From the NCBI GenBank assembly GCA_022747635.1, contig JAKTNV010000004.1, forward strand, positions 22,691,969 to 22,755,968: a stretch of DNA of 64,000 nt. Reading direction: 5' to 3'. Shown here one piece after another: positions 50,651-62,706 of the stretch; within the stretch, counting starts at the first letter, position 1; the number at the start of each line of letters is the position of its first letter. The stretch comes from Hetaerina americana (lineage: Eukaryota; Arthropoda; Insecta; Odonata; Calopterygidae). A model generated the notes under the pieces. That model was not told where the DNA came from. It searched no databases and saw only the letters and a program-made list of their open reading frames with translations. A program made the position numbers and the translations under genes.

Positions 50651-51236
50651 GTTGGGAATCCAATTAAATAAAAATAAAGCCATTTCCATTTCCCAAAATG
50701 TATCTGGCTTCGCCGCATCTCAGTTTTCCAAGCCTAAATGATTACATCCATGTAGCCCGTGTTTTCCACGCTTATTTCTTCCTCACTGAGGTCGCGAAAT
50801 ATTATTTGAACTTTTTTCGATTTATTCGGTCTTAGCCTATGAGTGAGGATTGAAAATGAAAAATTTTTTAGCGCAAAGAAAATTAATTTATATCTCCGTT
50901 CGCATTGAATTTCTAAACCGACCAGGTAACATGTTATCGTTATGATCTCCAAGAACATAATGCACTGGACAAGAACCGATCGTATTTTTCTCCTTAGTTC
51001 AGTAAGAAGTAAGGAATAAAGTTTAACAAATATTTACCGTTGAAGATTGTAATAATATAACCGTTCTTCGAGTGTAATCGTTCCTACGGAAGAAAACGTC
51101 TTCCACTATAAGTGTCATTATACCCATAACAACCCACTACAATTCAATTGCTCTACCGGTTTCGATAACCTTTTTAATTATTCAGCGCGGTACTCCGTTT
51201 TCTCTGCTACCTTTCACGGATTTACTTATCTTTCAG

Positions 51237-51432
51237 ATCCAGCTCCGGTGACAAAGATACGGCGGGGATACACGGTGAGGGCGTTAGGAATGGCGCTTCG
51301 AGGCACCGTCGAGTTTCTGGGGAGTGATACCCCACTCCTAGTGTTTGTTTTGTTGCCTCTCGATACCTCGGATGAAAAATGCGGTCCAGAGATGGATATA
51401 TATACGCACGTGTTTGCACAGAAACTCAAAAC
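51237..51432 (+). CDS. Candidate internal exon, unrecognised protein
   Basis: A pyrimidine-rich acceptor (ttatctttcag ending at 51236) is followed by a frame open to 51432, where aaaac|gtaagc is a good donor. The frame encodes about 65 residues with a segment GYTVRALGMALRGTVEFLGS. An overlapping minus-strand frame of 111 codons also exists, so openness alone is weak evidence. I recognise no domain. The CpG-rich islands 1-3 kb upstream make a gene on the plus strand conceivable. Confidence 0.2.
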
Positions 51433-54219
51433 GTAAGCTTCTTGGCAAACAGGGAGACGGAGAGGGGATACGCAAATAAAATTCTTAGAGTTCTTTCGTG
51501 AGAACGCTATATGTATGATACTGGGGTCGGAAATATAGACGGCAAAAGAATTATTTCCCAAACTTATGGATTTTTTACTGATTTCACTCCAGCAACTACT
51601 AATTACACCATCTAATCCGTGCCAAAGGAGTTCAAATTCTAGTCAATTTTTATTAGACGTAGAGCAAAAAAAAAGTTTCATTAAAGCCTTCAATAAAACT
51701 TTCATAGTGTGGTCTCAAATTCGATAAGAAATCCATAAATGTATTGACAAACACGATTTTAATTATGATGATAAATGAGGTATAACCTTGAAAAAAACAT
51801 TTTTCAAGTTTTATGACCGCTACTTGACAAAGTCTGAAAGAGAAAAACTTACCGAGTGAAGTCATTCTATACTTCTGAACCAGTTGATTTTTTAAAATGG
51901 AAGCGTAGAAAATCGCACATAATTTAAATAATGAATTAGGCGTTTTCATCACACCATAATTCAAGGGGCCACAAGCGTTGGCCAGATAACTTTACCAGAC
52001 AAGAAAATGTGATTATATGAGAGCAATGAAGAATATTAACAGCGTCCCACCATTCATTTTTTACTGAAGTTTTTGTCACATAGCAAAGGTCATCATCCTA
52101 ATAGTTTCTGCGCCTCAACAGATTGGGCAGTAATCACACTGCTGGAATCATTAAAATGTTTACGAGCTCCAGCATTAAAGGAATCTTAACCAAATTTATA
52201 CGATTTCACTGTGGTTTTTAAATCCTGTCATAATATTCTCAAAATTCCTTTCATTGATATATCAATTTTAAAATTAATCGCAGACACTTATTTTCTTGTA
52301 AGGAAGACATCCAGCACGATGGTCGTCATCACTCAAGAACGCCCACAATATTTTATGAATTATCGCAAATTAAAAGCATATTTTGATGTCCACTGGGTTA
52401 CCATACACGAAACGTAAATTTGTGCTCGGAGAAAATAACTTTAAAAAATCAAGCTTAAATGCGAAATATTTTATTTAAATGAAAACTTTGTGCATACATA
52501 ATCATTTTATTACTACGTTTACGCTCGTTAAAACTTGCGACCAAGAGGCGACCCGAAGATTTAACCCTTCCACTTCAACTCCTTTCAGAAATGTCAGTGG
52601 TCGTCCATACTACAAGTTGAATTAGGCAGAAAAGGGAGATTAGAATCTAAAGACAAACTAATTGCTTACTGATGGGTCAAAAAGATAAAGTGAAGATTTA
52701 TGTTATCGAATGAGAGAATAAGCTGAAAATTTGCCAATGTCTTACCGTTTGGGTACAAACATAAAATACATTTGATCGGTATTGTGTCAAAGTAAATAAA
52801 CATGAGGTAAGATGTCATTTGAAAAACAGAGGAATGAAACAAAACATGACCACGCCAAAAAAGATTTTTTTCCTCAATTATGGGCTTTCAGCAGTTATAA
52901 AATCATATTTAGTCAGGCCTAAAATCGTGTGGGCTACTTTACCTGGCCGTCGATGGCCTTCCATTTACGGTAACCAGAAAATCATCTTCAATACGTCATC
53001 TGGATGTGTTAAGAGGCATCACGCGAATCGGTATTCAAGAACAGCCTTTTGGTTTCCGATTGCTAATAAAACGGCACCATATGAGGTGTGTTCAAAGCGT
53101 AAGATCACTTAATATTTTTCTTGGGACTGGAAATAAATAGAAGAATATGTTTAAGTTTTAAATACGCGAGAACTCTTTGCAAACATAAGAATGATAACTG
53201 TTCCACGCAATGCACAGGGTACGTATAACTACCGGCAGAGTGAGAAGCGTTTTCAATACTTAATATAGCCTCGATAGCTCTTAGAGCACAACATGCCAAT
53301 CATATCTCCACTGGTACAGCACTGATCAAAATCCGTTGTCAATTGATTTATAAATGATGCCATGCATGAGCAAAGGGTGCGTTCCTGTGTTGGACAGTTC
53401 AAAGAAGGTCAAAAATCCGGTGGCAATAAGACTCGGGAAACCTCGGTCACGGATGAGCCAATTTTTCCAGTGGGCAGTATCGTTCCGCTTCAGGAGCCGT
53501 TCTCGGCGATTATGGAATCCTGGCATTGGCGTTGTCCGAAATGTGTCCGTCTAAATTGATATTATGCTGACAAGGAGCCAAAGTCTTACATTTTTGGTTT
53601 TTTAATTTGTCATAACAATCAGAAGGCCTTAAAAATAAACTCACATCGTATTAATATGATTCTTTAAAACATTAGTACATGAAAAAAGTTAGATGCAGAT
53701 TGTATAGACCGAGGAAATTTTTTCTGAACCTTCTTATTCCTCCAAAGAAACTGTTGGAGATGCCGCAACAGTAACTTTTTCTTATTCGCAGGGATATTGT
53801 CTTAAACTTATTTGTAAGTCATAAAAGAATCAAAATCATGCGGGATACGCGTGTTCCTTCTTTATTCCACTTAATACTTAAGGTCAAGGCTAAATTTCCG
53901 TCACCTCGTAAAATCTAAGACAAAAATAATCTGATTGCTTTTGAGCACCGTAGGAAAATACAGGCAGATTTTAACTTAAGCCAAACTCGGTGAAGCATTA
54001 TTCTAGGCCATTAATTTTATGTTATACGTGTACCATATTTGAAATTCTTAAAAGAAGGTGATGGAGTATAAACTGTGTGCAGCTGTATAAGCTTATAGCG
54101 GGGAATAAAAGTTTAACGTATTGCTGAGAAAGGAAAAGAAATAACAGGGGAAATTTATTAAAGACAGAATGTGGATAAGGGAAGTGTGGAGAGGATGTGG
54201 GATGCCGAAGGCTAAAACT
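51433..54219. other. Gene-free stretch
   Basis: Short unrecognised frames only. 53350-53560 has overlapping frames on both strands in slightly GC-richer DNA but no known motif. Confidence 0.4.
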
Positions 54220-54740
54220 GAATGGATAAATATTTAGTAAAAGACAATCAGTGAAAAAAATAATAATTTTAATACATAATAGAGCAAAGCAAGTGTGAAT
54301 ACCGAGAAACTAAAATTTTGCTGGCATAGAAGATGCTTTGCTACGTAATGAAAAGCCCAAGACATTGGTATCAGTTTTCAGGGACTGCACATATCTTATC
54401 TTTTAGTAGTAATAATGCACTATAAAAAAGCGGTTACTGAATATACTTACCTAGGTATTAGGTTCAGTTAAATAGAGAAGCAAGGAAGAAATAAGAAGTA
54501 CGATAAAAAAACAAATATATCATTTAACAATAGTAAACTGATTTTTACTGTAAAAAACATCATGATAAGTAATAATACAAGTCATAATGCCAGGAGAAGA
54601 TAGCTAAAAGTACCTTCATTGGGTGATATTTTATATTAGTGTAAAACCTCGATGATTGAAACGTAGGAGAAATGGAAACTAAAGCTTTTTGATCAGTGGT
54701 AGTACGGAAGTATTCCCCGGAAAGGAAAATAAAAAGAATT
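54220..54740 (+). mobile_element. Reverse transcriptase C-terminal remnant, plus strand
   Basis: At 54430-54470 the plus strand reads KKAVTEYTYLGIRFS, then EKQGRNKKYDKKTNISFNNS and KLIFTVKNIMIS. This follows the pattern xxExYxYLGxxFSxDGxxxxEIxxRIxKAxxxFxxLxxLxxSKxIS after the palm of non-LTR reverse transcriptases. About 110 bp upstream, ASVNTEKLKF fits the GLxVNxEKTKxxxF motif. After 54660 a frame ETEKWKLKLFDQW and YGSIPRKGK fits the EAxExWxxRRMLxIxWKxK stretch only with frameshifts. Old, inactive copy. Confidence 0.5.
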
Positions 54741-55544
54741 AATTAAATTTATCAAGGGATAGAGGAAAATTAATGTCATCTGAATAAGTATGAGAAACAA
54801 GCTGGAAATACTGATACTACATCATTAGATTTTGATTAAGGCAATTTGGAGTAATTTACTGAGATACATAGATGTCAAAGAGTTGACCCCTGTCTCAGGT
54901 GCTTATAACAAGTAATGGATATTACTAAAATTGCACATTATACACACTGAAGAGAAGAGTAGAAAATAGAGTTAACTAGCAAATTGCTGCGTATCATTCA
55001 TAGGACTGAGCATCTAAAAAGAAGTAATGAGTAGGTATTTCGCATTCTGTACCTAGGCCGAACTTAAAGGTGAATTTTACTGCATGGAAAAACACGTATT
55101 GTATGCACTCAAGTGCACTGATTTTGACATCACTATATGCTGATTGCGCAGCTGTGGATCTCAAAATTATCCCTTTATTTAAATTGAAAAATAAGTAAAA
55201 AAACTGCAAACCTTTACACGGAATCACAGTTGGCTCAATGAAACGATACATTACAAGTACAACGTAAATGTTGTTGTCTTCAATTATTCAGTGAATGAGA
55301 TTCTATGTGTAAACTCAAAAAACATTGGTCTAAGAAAAGCTTTGGTCACCTACGGTATATTGCAAAACAATTCATGGGTCAAAAGGAGAGTATGGATGCA
55401 CAAGTTCAAATGCAAGAATTACTTATAAATACTGTCAGAATATGACTCTACTTTCAGAATTATATCTTAGAAAAATAACAATTTATTCGAACATCGGGTT
55501 TTACTTAATGTTTAAGCATTACATGTATATATACGCTCACCCAA
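54741..55544. other. Gene-free stretch
   Basis: No gene or repeat recognised. Confidence 0.4.
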
Positions 55545-55730
55545 ACTTGAAAACCCGCCAACGGCGAAAAATAAAGGTGCTCTGTGGAGGGTACTTCGAG
55601 AGAGTAAACCGTCCGTCGGATGGGACGTTAAGCTGCGGACCCCTTGGAATCTTTCGACAAGAGTAGGCTAATGCCGACGCTGGGTTTCTCTCCACCCTTT
55701 ATCACTTTCTGTGCATCCCTAATGATGCGT
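55545..55730 (+). mobile_element. GC-rich repeat module, possible SINE/LINE 3' region
   Basis: A GC-rich island in AT-rich DNA with the words cgtcggatgggacgttaagc, ggaccccttgg and gccgacgctgggtttctctc. I recall very similar words as a widespread repeat module in arthropod genomes, but cannot name the family with certainty. It contains no coding frame of note. Confidence 0.45.
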
Positions 55731-55849
55731 CCAATTAATAAATCATATCATACGAAACGCTTCTCAGGTCAAAATGTTCTGAGGTCGATTTTAGACCTAA
55801 TAGCACCCAGTCTGAAGTGCTAAACCGTCATTGCCATCATCTCTTTCCA

Positions 55850-56900
55850 TAATTCCCAACTAGATTAACGGAATCAACTCTACTGCTAGCTTGTCTCTCC
55901 ATGCATGCAAATTTATTCTCTTCGTTGCCATTCACTATTTGTTTCATTAATCTAACCCGGGATATGTCTCTTTAGTTCTTTCTTCCAATTCTCCTTTCTG
56001 CCGCATGATCCAACCATTGTGGCTCAATGCGTTTGATAAGGTTATTCCTTCTTCTTTTCAAAGTTTTCGTTCGACGTCTTTCTTCTCCTAAACATCTTAG
56101 GACCTATTCGTTGGCCAATCGATCCGTCCACTTGATTTTCATCAATCCACGACAGCATCAATGCTTCCAATTTTTTCTTTTTTCTGTTGTGATGACACAT
56201 TTCCCACTATTATTAGAAAGCCGAATCTAGATAAAGGTTTTAATGAAGTACTTCCTTCATTCCATGCTTTAATTGCCATAATTGATGCTAGATGGAATTC
56301 TCTTAGTGTTGGATGTATTCTGCGCATCATTTTCTCATACATTTTTTTTCATTTCGCATATTTCATCGAAGCTCATTCTTCTACCTAAATGTTAAAACTT
56401 TTTCAGTTATTCTATCTGTTGATGCAGAGCTATATATTCATTTTTTTACTCTTCACTCATCTTCTACTGGTCATGATATTCGTTTGGTTCAATTTTTATT
56501 TCTGAATAAAACATTACATTCTCCATTATTCATTCCCTGAGAAAACGCACCACAACATTCTATAGCACTACATATGATTTGAGCCTTACTGAAATTGAAA
56601 ACAATTGGTGTGAATAGATGTATATATTTTAGTTGTGTCATAAATTATTGCTTTTTCACTTTTGTCTCTTGATTTCATTAAAACTGCCAGCTCTTCGGAC
56701 GTTATTTGATATATAGATGACATTCAGAATAGGTAGCAGTTTTTTTCAGTCAACATCATAAATTGTTCATTTCAAATCAGCTAACGTCATTAATTCTGTT
56801 GTTTCTTTTCCGTATTAAGTAGACTGAGTGACTTCTTTTTACTCTCAATTATCCTAGTCCCAAACCAGTCTCCATACACGAATGTCTCTGCATTCAATCC
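55850..56900 (-). mobile_element. Reverse transcriptase tail remnant, minus strand
   Basis: On the minus strand, plus-strand 56150 down to 56030 gives KWTDRLANE, a stop, VLRCLGEERR, then KTLKRRRNNLIK. This is the SWxDRxxNExVLRRxGEER...xRRRxxLI motif of non-LTR elements. It continues with QWLDHAAERRIGRKN and VRLMKQIV (about 56010-55940) and a degraded terminal segment. The region from 56150 to 56900 has the right strand bias but is scrambled. It has no catalytic motif and is old and non-functional. Confidence 0.6.
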
Positions 56901-59900
56901 TTCTGTCCGTCTAGATGGGATTTTCTTTTTCAAATGATAGAAGCATTTTCAATGATTTACTCTCTTATTTTTGGAGATAGCAGTTAGTAAAACCTTCTTA
57001 AAATACAACACTATTTTATATTTTTGTACGAGTACAGGCAATGCTGCATGACAGGTGAAAGCCTTCTCTCTAAAATATGTACTAACATCACGTGCTTAGG
57101 GCGATTAGTTTATGATCAGCACCTTTATTACTGGATCCATTAAATATTCCCTTTATTGTCTTCATACACTTTAACCTCCTATTTAGTTAATTTATAATAA
57201 TTTCTTTCATTCACTATGACCCTATTTCAATGACCACTCTCTTTTCTTTCATTTCAATATTATAATCGCCGTTTTAATCTGGAACTCTATTTCATGACTA
57301 TTATTTGTTATTTAAGTGATTTAAAACGATCCATAGGGTTTCCTATCATAGATCTAAGTTGATATGCAATCCTTCAGAAAATATTTGCATTCCTATTTCC
57401 TAACTTTACAGTTTTTCTACTATTTTTATTTCTTTGTCTTTGAATGTATTATCTTGATACAGTTCTCAACTTCGTATAACTTTTTATAAGTGATAACATT
57501 TCTATTGCTACTTCTAAGATCAAGAATGCATATCAGTTTTCTTTCTACATACCCTTATTTTGCGACTTTTAGTAGTCCACAAATCATATTTTGTTTTCTT
57601 TGTCACAGCGGGATCATGTAACGACGTTTTTACAAATGATCTTTCAAACCCGATGATAGGTTATTTTTCTTATAGTTTTGGTATTTTTCAATATTTTAAA
57701 TTCTCCTTTATATATGATTATATATGATTTAATCAAATGAAGCCAAGCAGAGTTTTTACTCTGATACCTGGCTTAAAATGTAATTACTTGCTTGGGAGGT
57801 AGTTTTCAAACAGATTATGTGACTGTTCAATTTTCTTTGATGTAGAATTTCACTATACAAACAACTCTTTTGTGATTTTTTTCAATCAGTATTTCCATTT
57901 TTTTCCAGCAGGGCTTCTCCGACTTTAGTCTTCTGGTCACATTTGATAATTGAACTTTATCCTCTTTTTGTATACTTTCAATCAATGCCGCCAAAATTGC
58001 ACATGCCCCTTTTATTTTCTCATCTTTATATATCACGTATGCATAAAGACTAACTACCATGGCCTAGAAAAATATAAAACAAACCATTGCATTAGCCATT
58101 TGGTAAAGCAAAGGATATTGGCCTTTTACATACCCAAATGTTGCTCAAAAAAAAGGGAAAATTATGCAAGATACTTTAAAAGCAAAACCAAAAGTAGTTT
58201 CAAACTTCAATTATTCATTATCTTTTCTTCTATTAGGTGAAATATTAATAAGGGTTTCAAATATTTAAAATGATTTTGGGAGTTATCAATTCCAAGTCTT
58301 GCCTTTAAACGCAAAATCATATTCTCCTATAGAGTTACAAATTAGATCCTTAAGAAATAAAAGAGATGCCAAACGCTATATGCCTCATAAAATTTTTTCT
58401 TCAGGGCTTTTATATCTAATTAAAAAATAATATCGGTTGACATTCTTTAACAAAAAAATTAGCCAGTAAGCGTGACATTAGCCTTTATAAATTTCCTTTG
58501 AAAACTTAAGAACACACATTTTTTTTCATGATTCCCACTCGTTTTTGAAGAAGTAATCAAGCACTCCTCTCACTGCTAAATAAAGCCATTCAATATTGAA
58601 CTTGTCCAAAAGGATCGCTTTCAATTATCAATCCTAAAGAAATAAAATTTCAAATTAACTTTTAATGTCATGGATCTTCCAAAACTTCCACGTAAAAGAA
58701 AGTAAAGAGGATTTGGCAGGGATTTATTTGCGATTCAATTCGAATTCCCAACCCCTTTTTCCCTCCCGCAAAAAAAATATCGACTCTAAATACGGGCGAA
58801 ACCCCAGTTTTCAGGATAACGGGGAGAAAACAAAAAAAAGGCTCGAAAAAAATTGCTTTTTTTAAAGACTCAATTAAACCTGCCTAACGTCGCGTGTTTA
58901 CATACCTAAGCAATCCATAATGGAAAGAGGATTCATTCGCTATGGTTTGCTTAGCACTCCCTCCAAGCAGGGAACAATGAGTCAATGACGAAGAGAACCG
59001 CGTGTAGGATTGGAGAAAATTTGAGGCTTTAACTACAACACCTTCGTTGCGGCATTCGGTTATTCCACGTTCGAGACAAAACAAATAATTTCATCACTTT
59101 CATTCGGGAACCAATTTCGTCCACTGCCAAAAACGTTTTTGAACTAAGGACATGCCAGGAATCATAGGCACCGAGGATTTCTAAATGGAACCAAACCAGC
59201 TCAACAACAAAGGCACGCGGAATACAATCAAACAAGAGTTATGAAGACAGCTTTCATCCAATACCTTTTGCATAACTCCATCCTAAACAAAGGAAGCTTT
59301 ACCAAAAGCGAAAATTTTGAGAAACAGAAAGGAGACATCATCACGTCACGGTGACAAAGGAAGATGCAAACTTTATTAAAACGTTATTGGCACTGCCCAT
59401 GCCCATTCATCACAGAATAACAAGAATGATAGCATGATCTTATATGCCGAGCAAATTTTGAAACGAGACCAGAGTCATTCATAAAAGGCTGCTTATTAGG
59501 GCAGGTGGAGGAGGAAAGATGAAAATAAATTCGGTTTACAATTAAACCTGTACTAATCAAACATTTTGCACAAGATAAAGAACTTTGGCGCAATCGTGCT
59601 ATTAATTTTTTTATGCTGAATACATTGGTAAAATAATGAGAGGTTTATCAATAAAATAATTGGATCGTAACTAAAATTACCTCGGTAAATAATTGAATGA
59701 AATAAATATTTAGTGAAAGCAATTCAAGTCAAACAAAAATAGTTTGCAATAGGCAAAATGAAATATTTGATAATAAAAAAAAAATATTTTCAATTATTTC
59801 ATGAAGTCAAAGAAACACTATTTCCAGTATTTCCCAGAGGGAATGGAAACCTAATATCCGCATACATATGGAGTATTTTTTATATAGGTGTACATACATA

Positions 59901-61327
59901 TGGAGTATTTTTTATATAGCTCAATGGAAACGGCAAAATTAACATTTAACGTGGCAAAACGGTTTTTAATGATAAATTCTTTTTAGTAGACCTGTTATAT
60001 GCGGCTGAGATTCCTCCCTACGCATCGTAACTCAATCCTTCGTATCAAACACAAAATTTTCTCCCGGGTTAGGAAAATTGGACCCTTTCTAAATTGAACA
60101 TTTGACGTCCCTTTATTGGCACCATTTGCGCCGTGGTATTTTCCTGAACCCATGATACATAGTTCTTTGAAAGTACGCTCAGAATTAATTGCCCAGTAAA
60201 AAAATAAAATGCATAGCGAATCTGTATGAAAAATAATTGCTTAAGTATTGGGGATGCATTAAATTGAACACTCACAAACACAAGTAATTAATAGCGATTA
60301 AAAGGAAAATAATTTTATGAATAACATGTGTTGCTAATTTTCCATAACATCTGTAAATGAGCAAAGAATTCTTGCTCCTACGTAGAGGTACTCATTCAAA
60401 TAGATTTAGCTCACGGTCATAGGTGCCAAAGAACTCCCACCATTCTGCACAATAGCATCTCTAAAGGTTAGGCCAGTCCAAACAATCTCAAAGGTCAGTT
60501 TGGATAATGTTTACCGAAACAAAGATAATTTGCAATAATATTCGTCATTAACTTCTACCTAAAATACAATTCTTTTAATATCACATCCGTATACACGGTG
60601 GTTATGCAGTGAAAAAGAGTGTAACTTAGCATTGAATAGTCTAGCTCGTGAATCCCTTTATTTTTTCCAATAGTAAATATTTAATGGCTAAAAAACTTTC
60701 TCCGGTTGTAATATCAATAGAGAGTAACAACCGAAGAAGAAAATGATAGGTTATCAAGCTAATTTTAAAAATATAATTTATATGCCGTGGGTTCTGAGCC
60801 GCTATCTCCACCATTACTAGAAGAACTTAAATTCGCACACGACTGAGTTCAAAGCTCGTCATGGCCTTTCTTTCACATCATTTCTTTTATTAAAATTTAG
60901 AATAGCAGCGAAAAAAGTTTCAAGTCGCGAGAAAATCAAAGATATATATTACTATAGAGTGCAAATTGTAATGTCTACGTGCAGTTCCACTCTAATGGGA
61001 AAAGAGCACATGCATTTACAGCTGTGAAAATTAAGAGCGGCGTCATGAATCGGAATTATACCTTTCCCTTTCGACTACACGATGCAGACAAATTTCCCTG
61101 GGTACACGATGAGAGTAGGAGCGTCGCTCAATTGGTGCGTGTCATGGATGGTGACAGCTTATTTTCGTCCATACCTTTAAAATCTCACGATCCGTGACAT
61201 ATCATGGAAGCGAGGTCATCGAAGGATGGTATTGATTGGAGCATCAAAAATAAATACTTGAAATAAAATTTCTGATAAAAAATTTAGTTGTTCGCTTAAA
61301 ATACATAATCAACCTTATGTTATATAC
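56901..61327. other. Gene-free AT-rich stretch
   Basis: No recognisable gene. A 27-bp direct duplication is at 59861-59919 (see separate entry). Confidence 0.4.
59861..59919 (+). repeat. 27-bp direct duplication, period 32
   Basis: 59861-59887 and 59893-59919 are identical (catacatatggagtatttt plus ttatatag). The word aatggaaac flanks the pair on both sides, at 59842-59850 and 59923-59931. Confidence 0.95.
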
Positions 61328-61352
61328 ATTCACACACACACACACACACACG

Positions 61353-61450
<98 letters not shown>

Positions 61451-61470
61451 CATACATACACATATATATA
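61328..61470. repeat. (CA)n and (TA)n microsatellite
   Basis: About 45 bp of CA repeats (61330-61375) passing into about 95 bp of TA repeats that adjoin the 3' end of the minus-strand SINE-A. Confidence 0.95.
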
Positions 61471-61614
61471 TACACATAAAGGACGAACACAATAAAGGTG
61501 GGGAAGGCGGAATCGAACGGATCACAAGAGTAAAAATACTTCCTTGACCGGGACTCGAACACCGGATCTTTCCACTTGCCGGGTGGATGCTCTTAACCAC
61601 TTGAGCTATCGAGG
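61471..61614 (-). mobile_element. TA-tailed SINE-A with intact tRNA-like head
   Basis: On the minus strand from 61614 the head folds like a tRNA. The acceptor arm cctcgat pairs with gtcaagg (one mismatch). The D arm is gctc...gagc, and an anticodon arm tccac-ccggcaa-gtgga has a 7-base loop reading GGC at the anticodon position. A T-arm-like ccgg...ccgg contains the B box gttcgagtcc. The A box is tagctcaagtgg. The body (gattccgccttccccacc, tgtgttcgtcctttatgtg) and TA tail follow. The T-stem geometry and the continuing SINE body make it a SINE, not a tRNA gene. An RNA polymerase III promoter is expected. Confidence 0.88.
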
Positions 61615-61786
61615 AAACATAATTTACCCTGAGATCCGTGGGTCTAAGATGTCGCCAAGCGCCCCGATTCTTTAGCCAAGAGATGGCGTCAGGGGACTGT
61701 TTCACCCACCAAAGGAGAAATACAACACACAAAAGAGGCAAAGACAGTGGGACCTTTCCTGTATGATGTTGTATGAATTCTGACCC

Positions 61787-62166
<380 letters not shown>

Positions 62167-62182
<16 letters not shown>

Positions 62183-62207
62183 AGCACGGCTGTCGAAACG
62201 TAAAATA
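62167..62207. repeat. Perfect hairpin, 19-bp arms, 3-base loop
   Basis: Arms 62167-62185 and 62189-62207 (tattttacgtttcgacagc and its exact complement) around acg. The half gctgtcgaaacg is a word I associate with the 3' side of hammerhead-type ribozyme cores, but no ctgatga partner is present here. It is followed by two copies of ctgtcgtcttatatatatat at 62208 and 62243. Confidence 0.9.
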
Positions 62208-62618
62208 CTGTCGTCTTATATATATATATATAACGTAATACACTGTCGTCTTATATATATATATATTTTTTTTTTTAAGAAGAGGCCATTGAGTAAATAT
62301 GTAAAGAAAATACTAATGAAGAGCTATACACAGCACGTTCATAAAAGCTCAACTTGAACACATTATTGCGTGAAATCTGTACAACTTCAATAGCTGTATA
62401 TTTCTGGTCGTCTGATAAATAACAATGAATGGGATCAGGGGAAGTATAAGTTTTGATTTTTTATCAATTAGTATGCAAGGAAATTTACAAAAGTAATAAT
62501 TATGAGCAATAATAATAACATCTAAGGACTATAGTTAAATTACGAACTTACAAGACTTATTTATATTGAAATGAAAGAATGAACTTTGTAATTCCATGGG
62601 TGCATTATTAAAAAACAA

Positions 62619-62706
62619 CCTTGGTTTTGACGTTGTACTTATCATCAGGACGTCGTCACCATCGTTGGACGTCATTTGATGATGACGTCCAGCGTCGAAA
62701 CCTAGG
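62619..62706. repeat. Palindromic module with hammerhead-like core
   Basis: A nested inverted repeat. The inner arms ggacgtcat (62667-62675) and atgacgtcc (62682-62690) are perfect, and the outer arms ccttggttttgacg and cgtcgaaacctagg are imperfect. The plus strand has tttgatga, stem gacg-tccag-cgtc and gaaacc; the minus strand has cctgatgat. These resemble CUGAUGA...GAAA of the hammerhead ribozyme, each with a defect. Confidence 0.5.

Noticed and set aside
61540..61614. A functional tRNA-Ala (GGC) gene on the minus strand
   Set aside because: The T stem is malformed, position 33 is C instead of T, and the sequence continues into a SINE body shared with four other copies.
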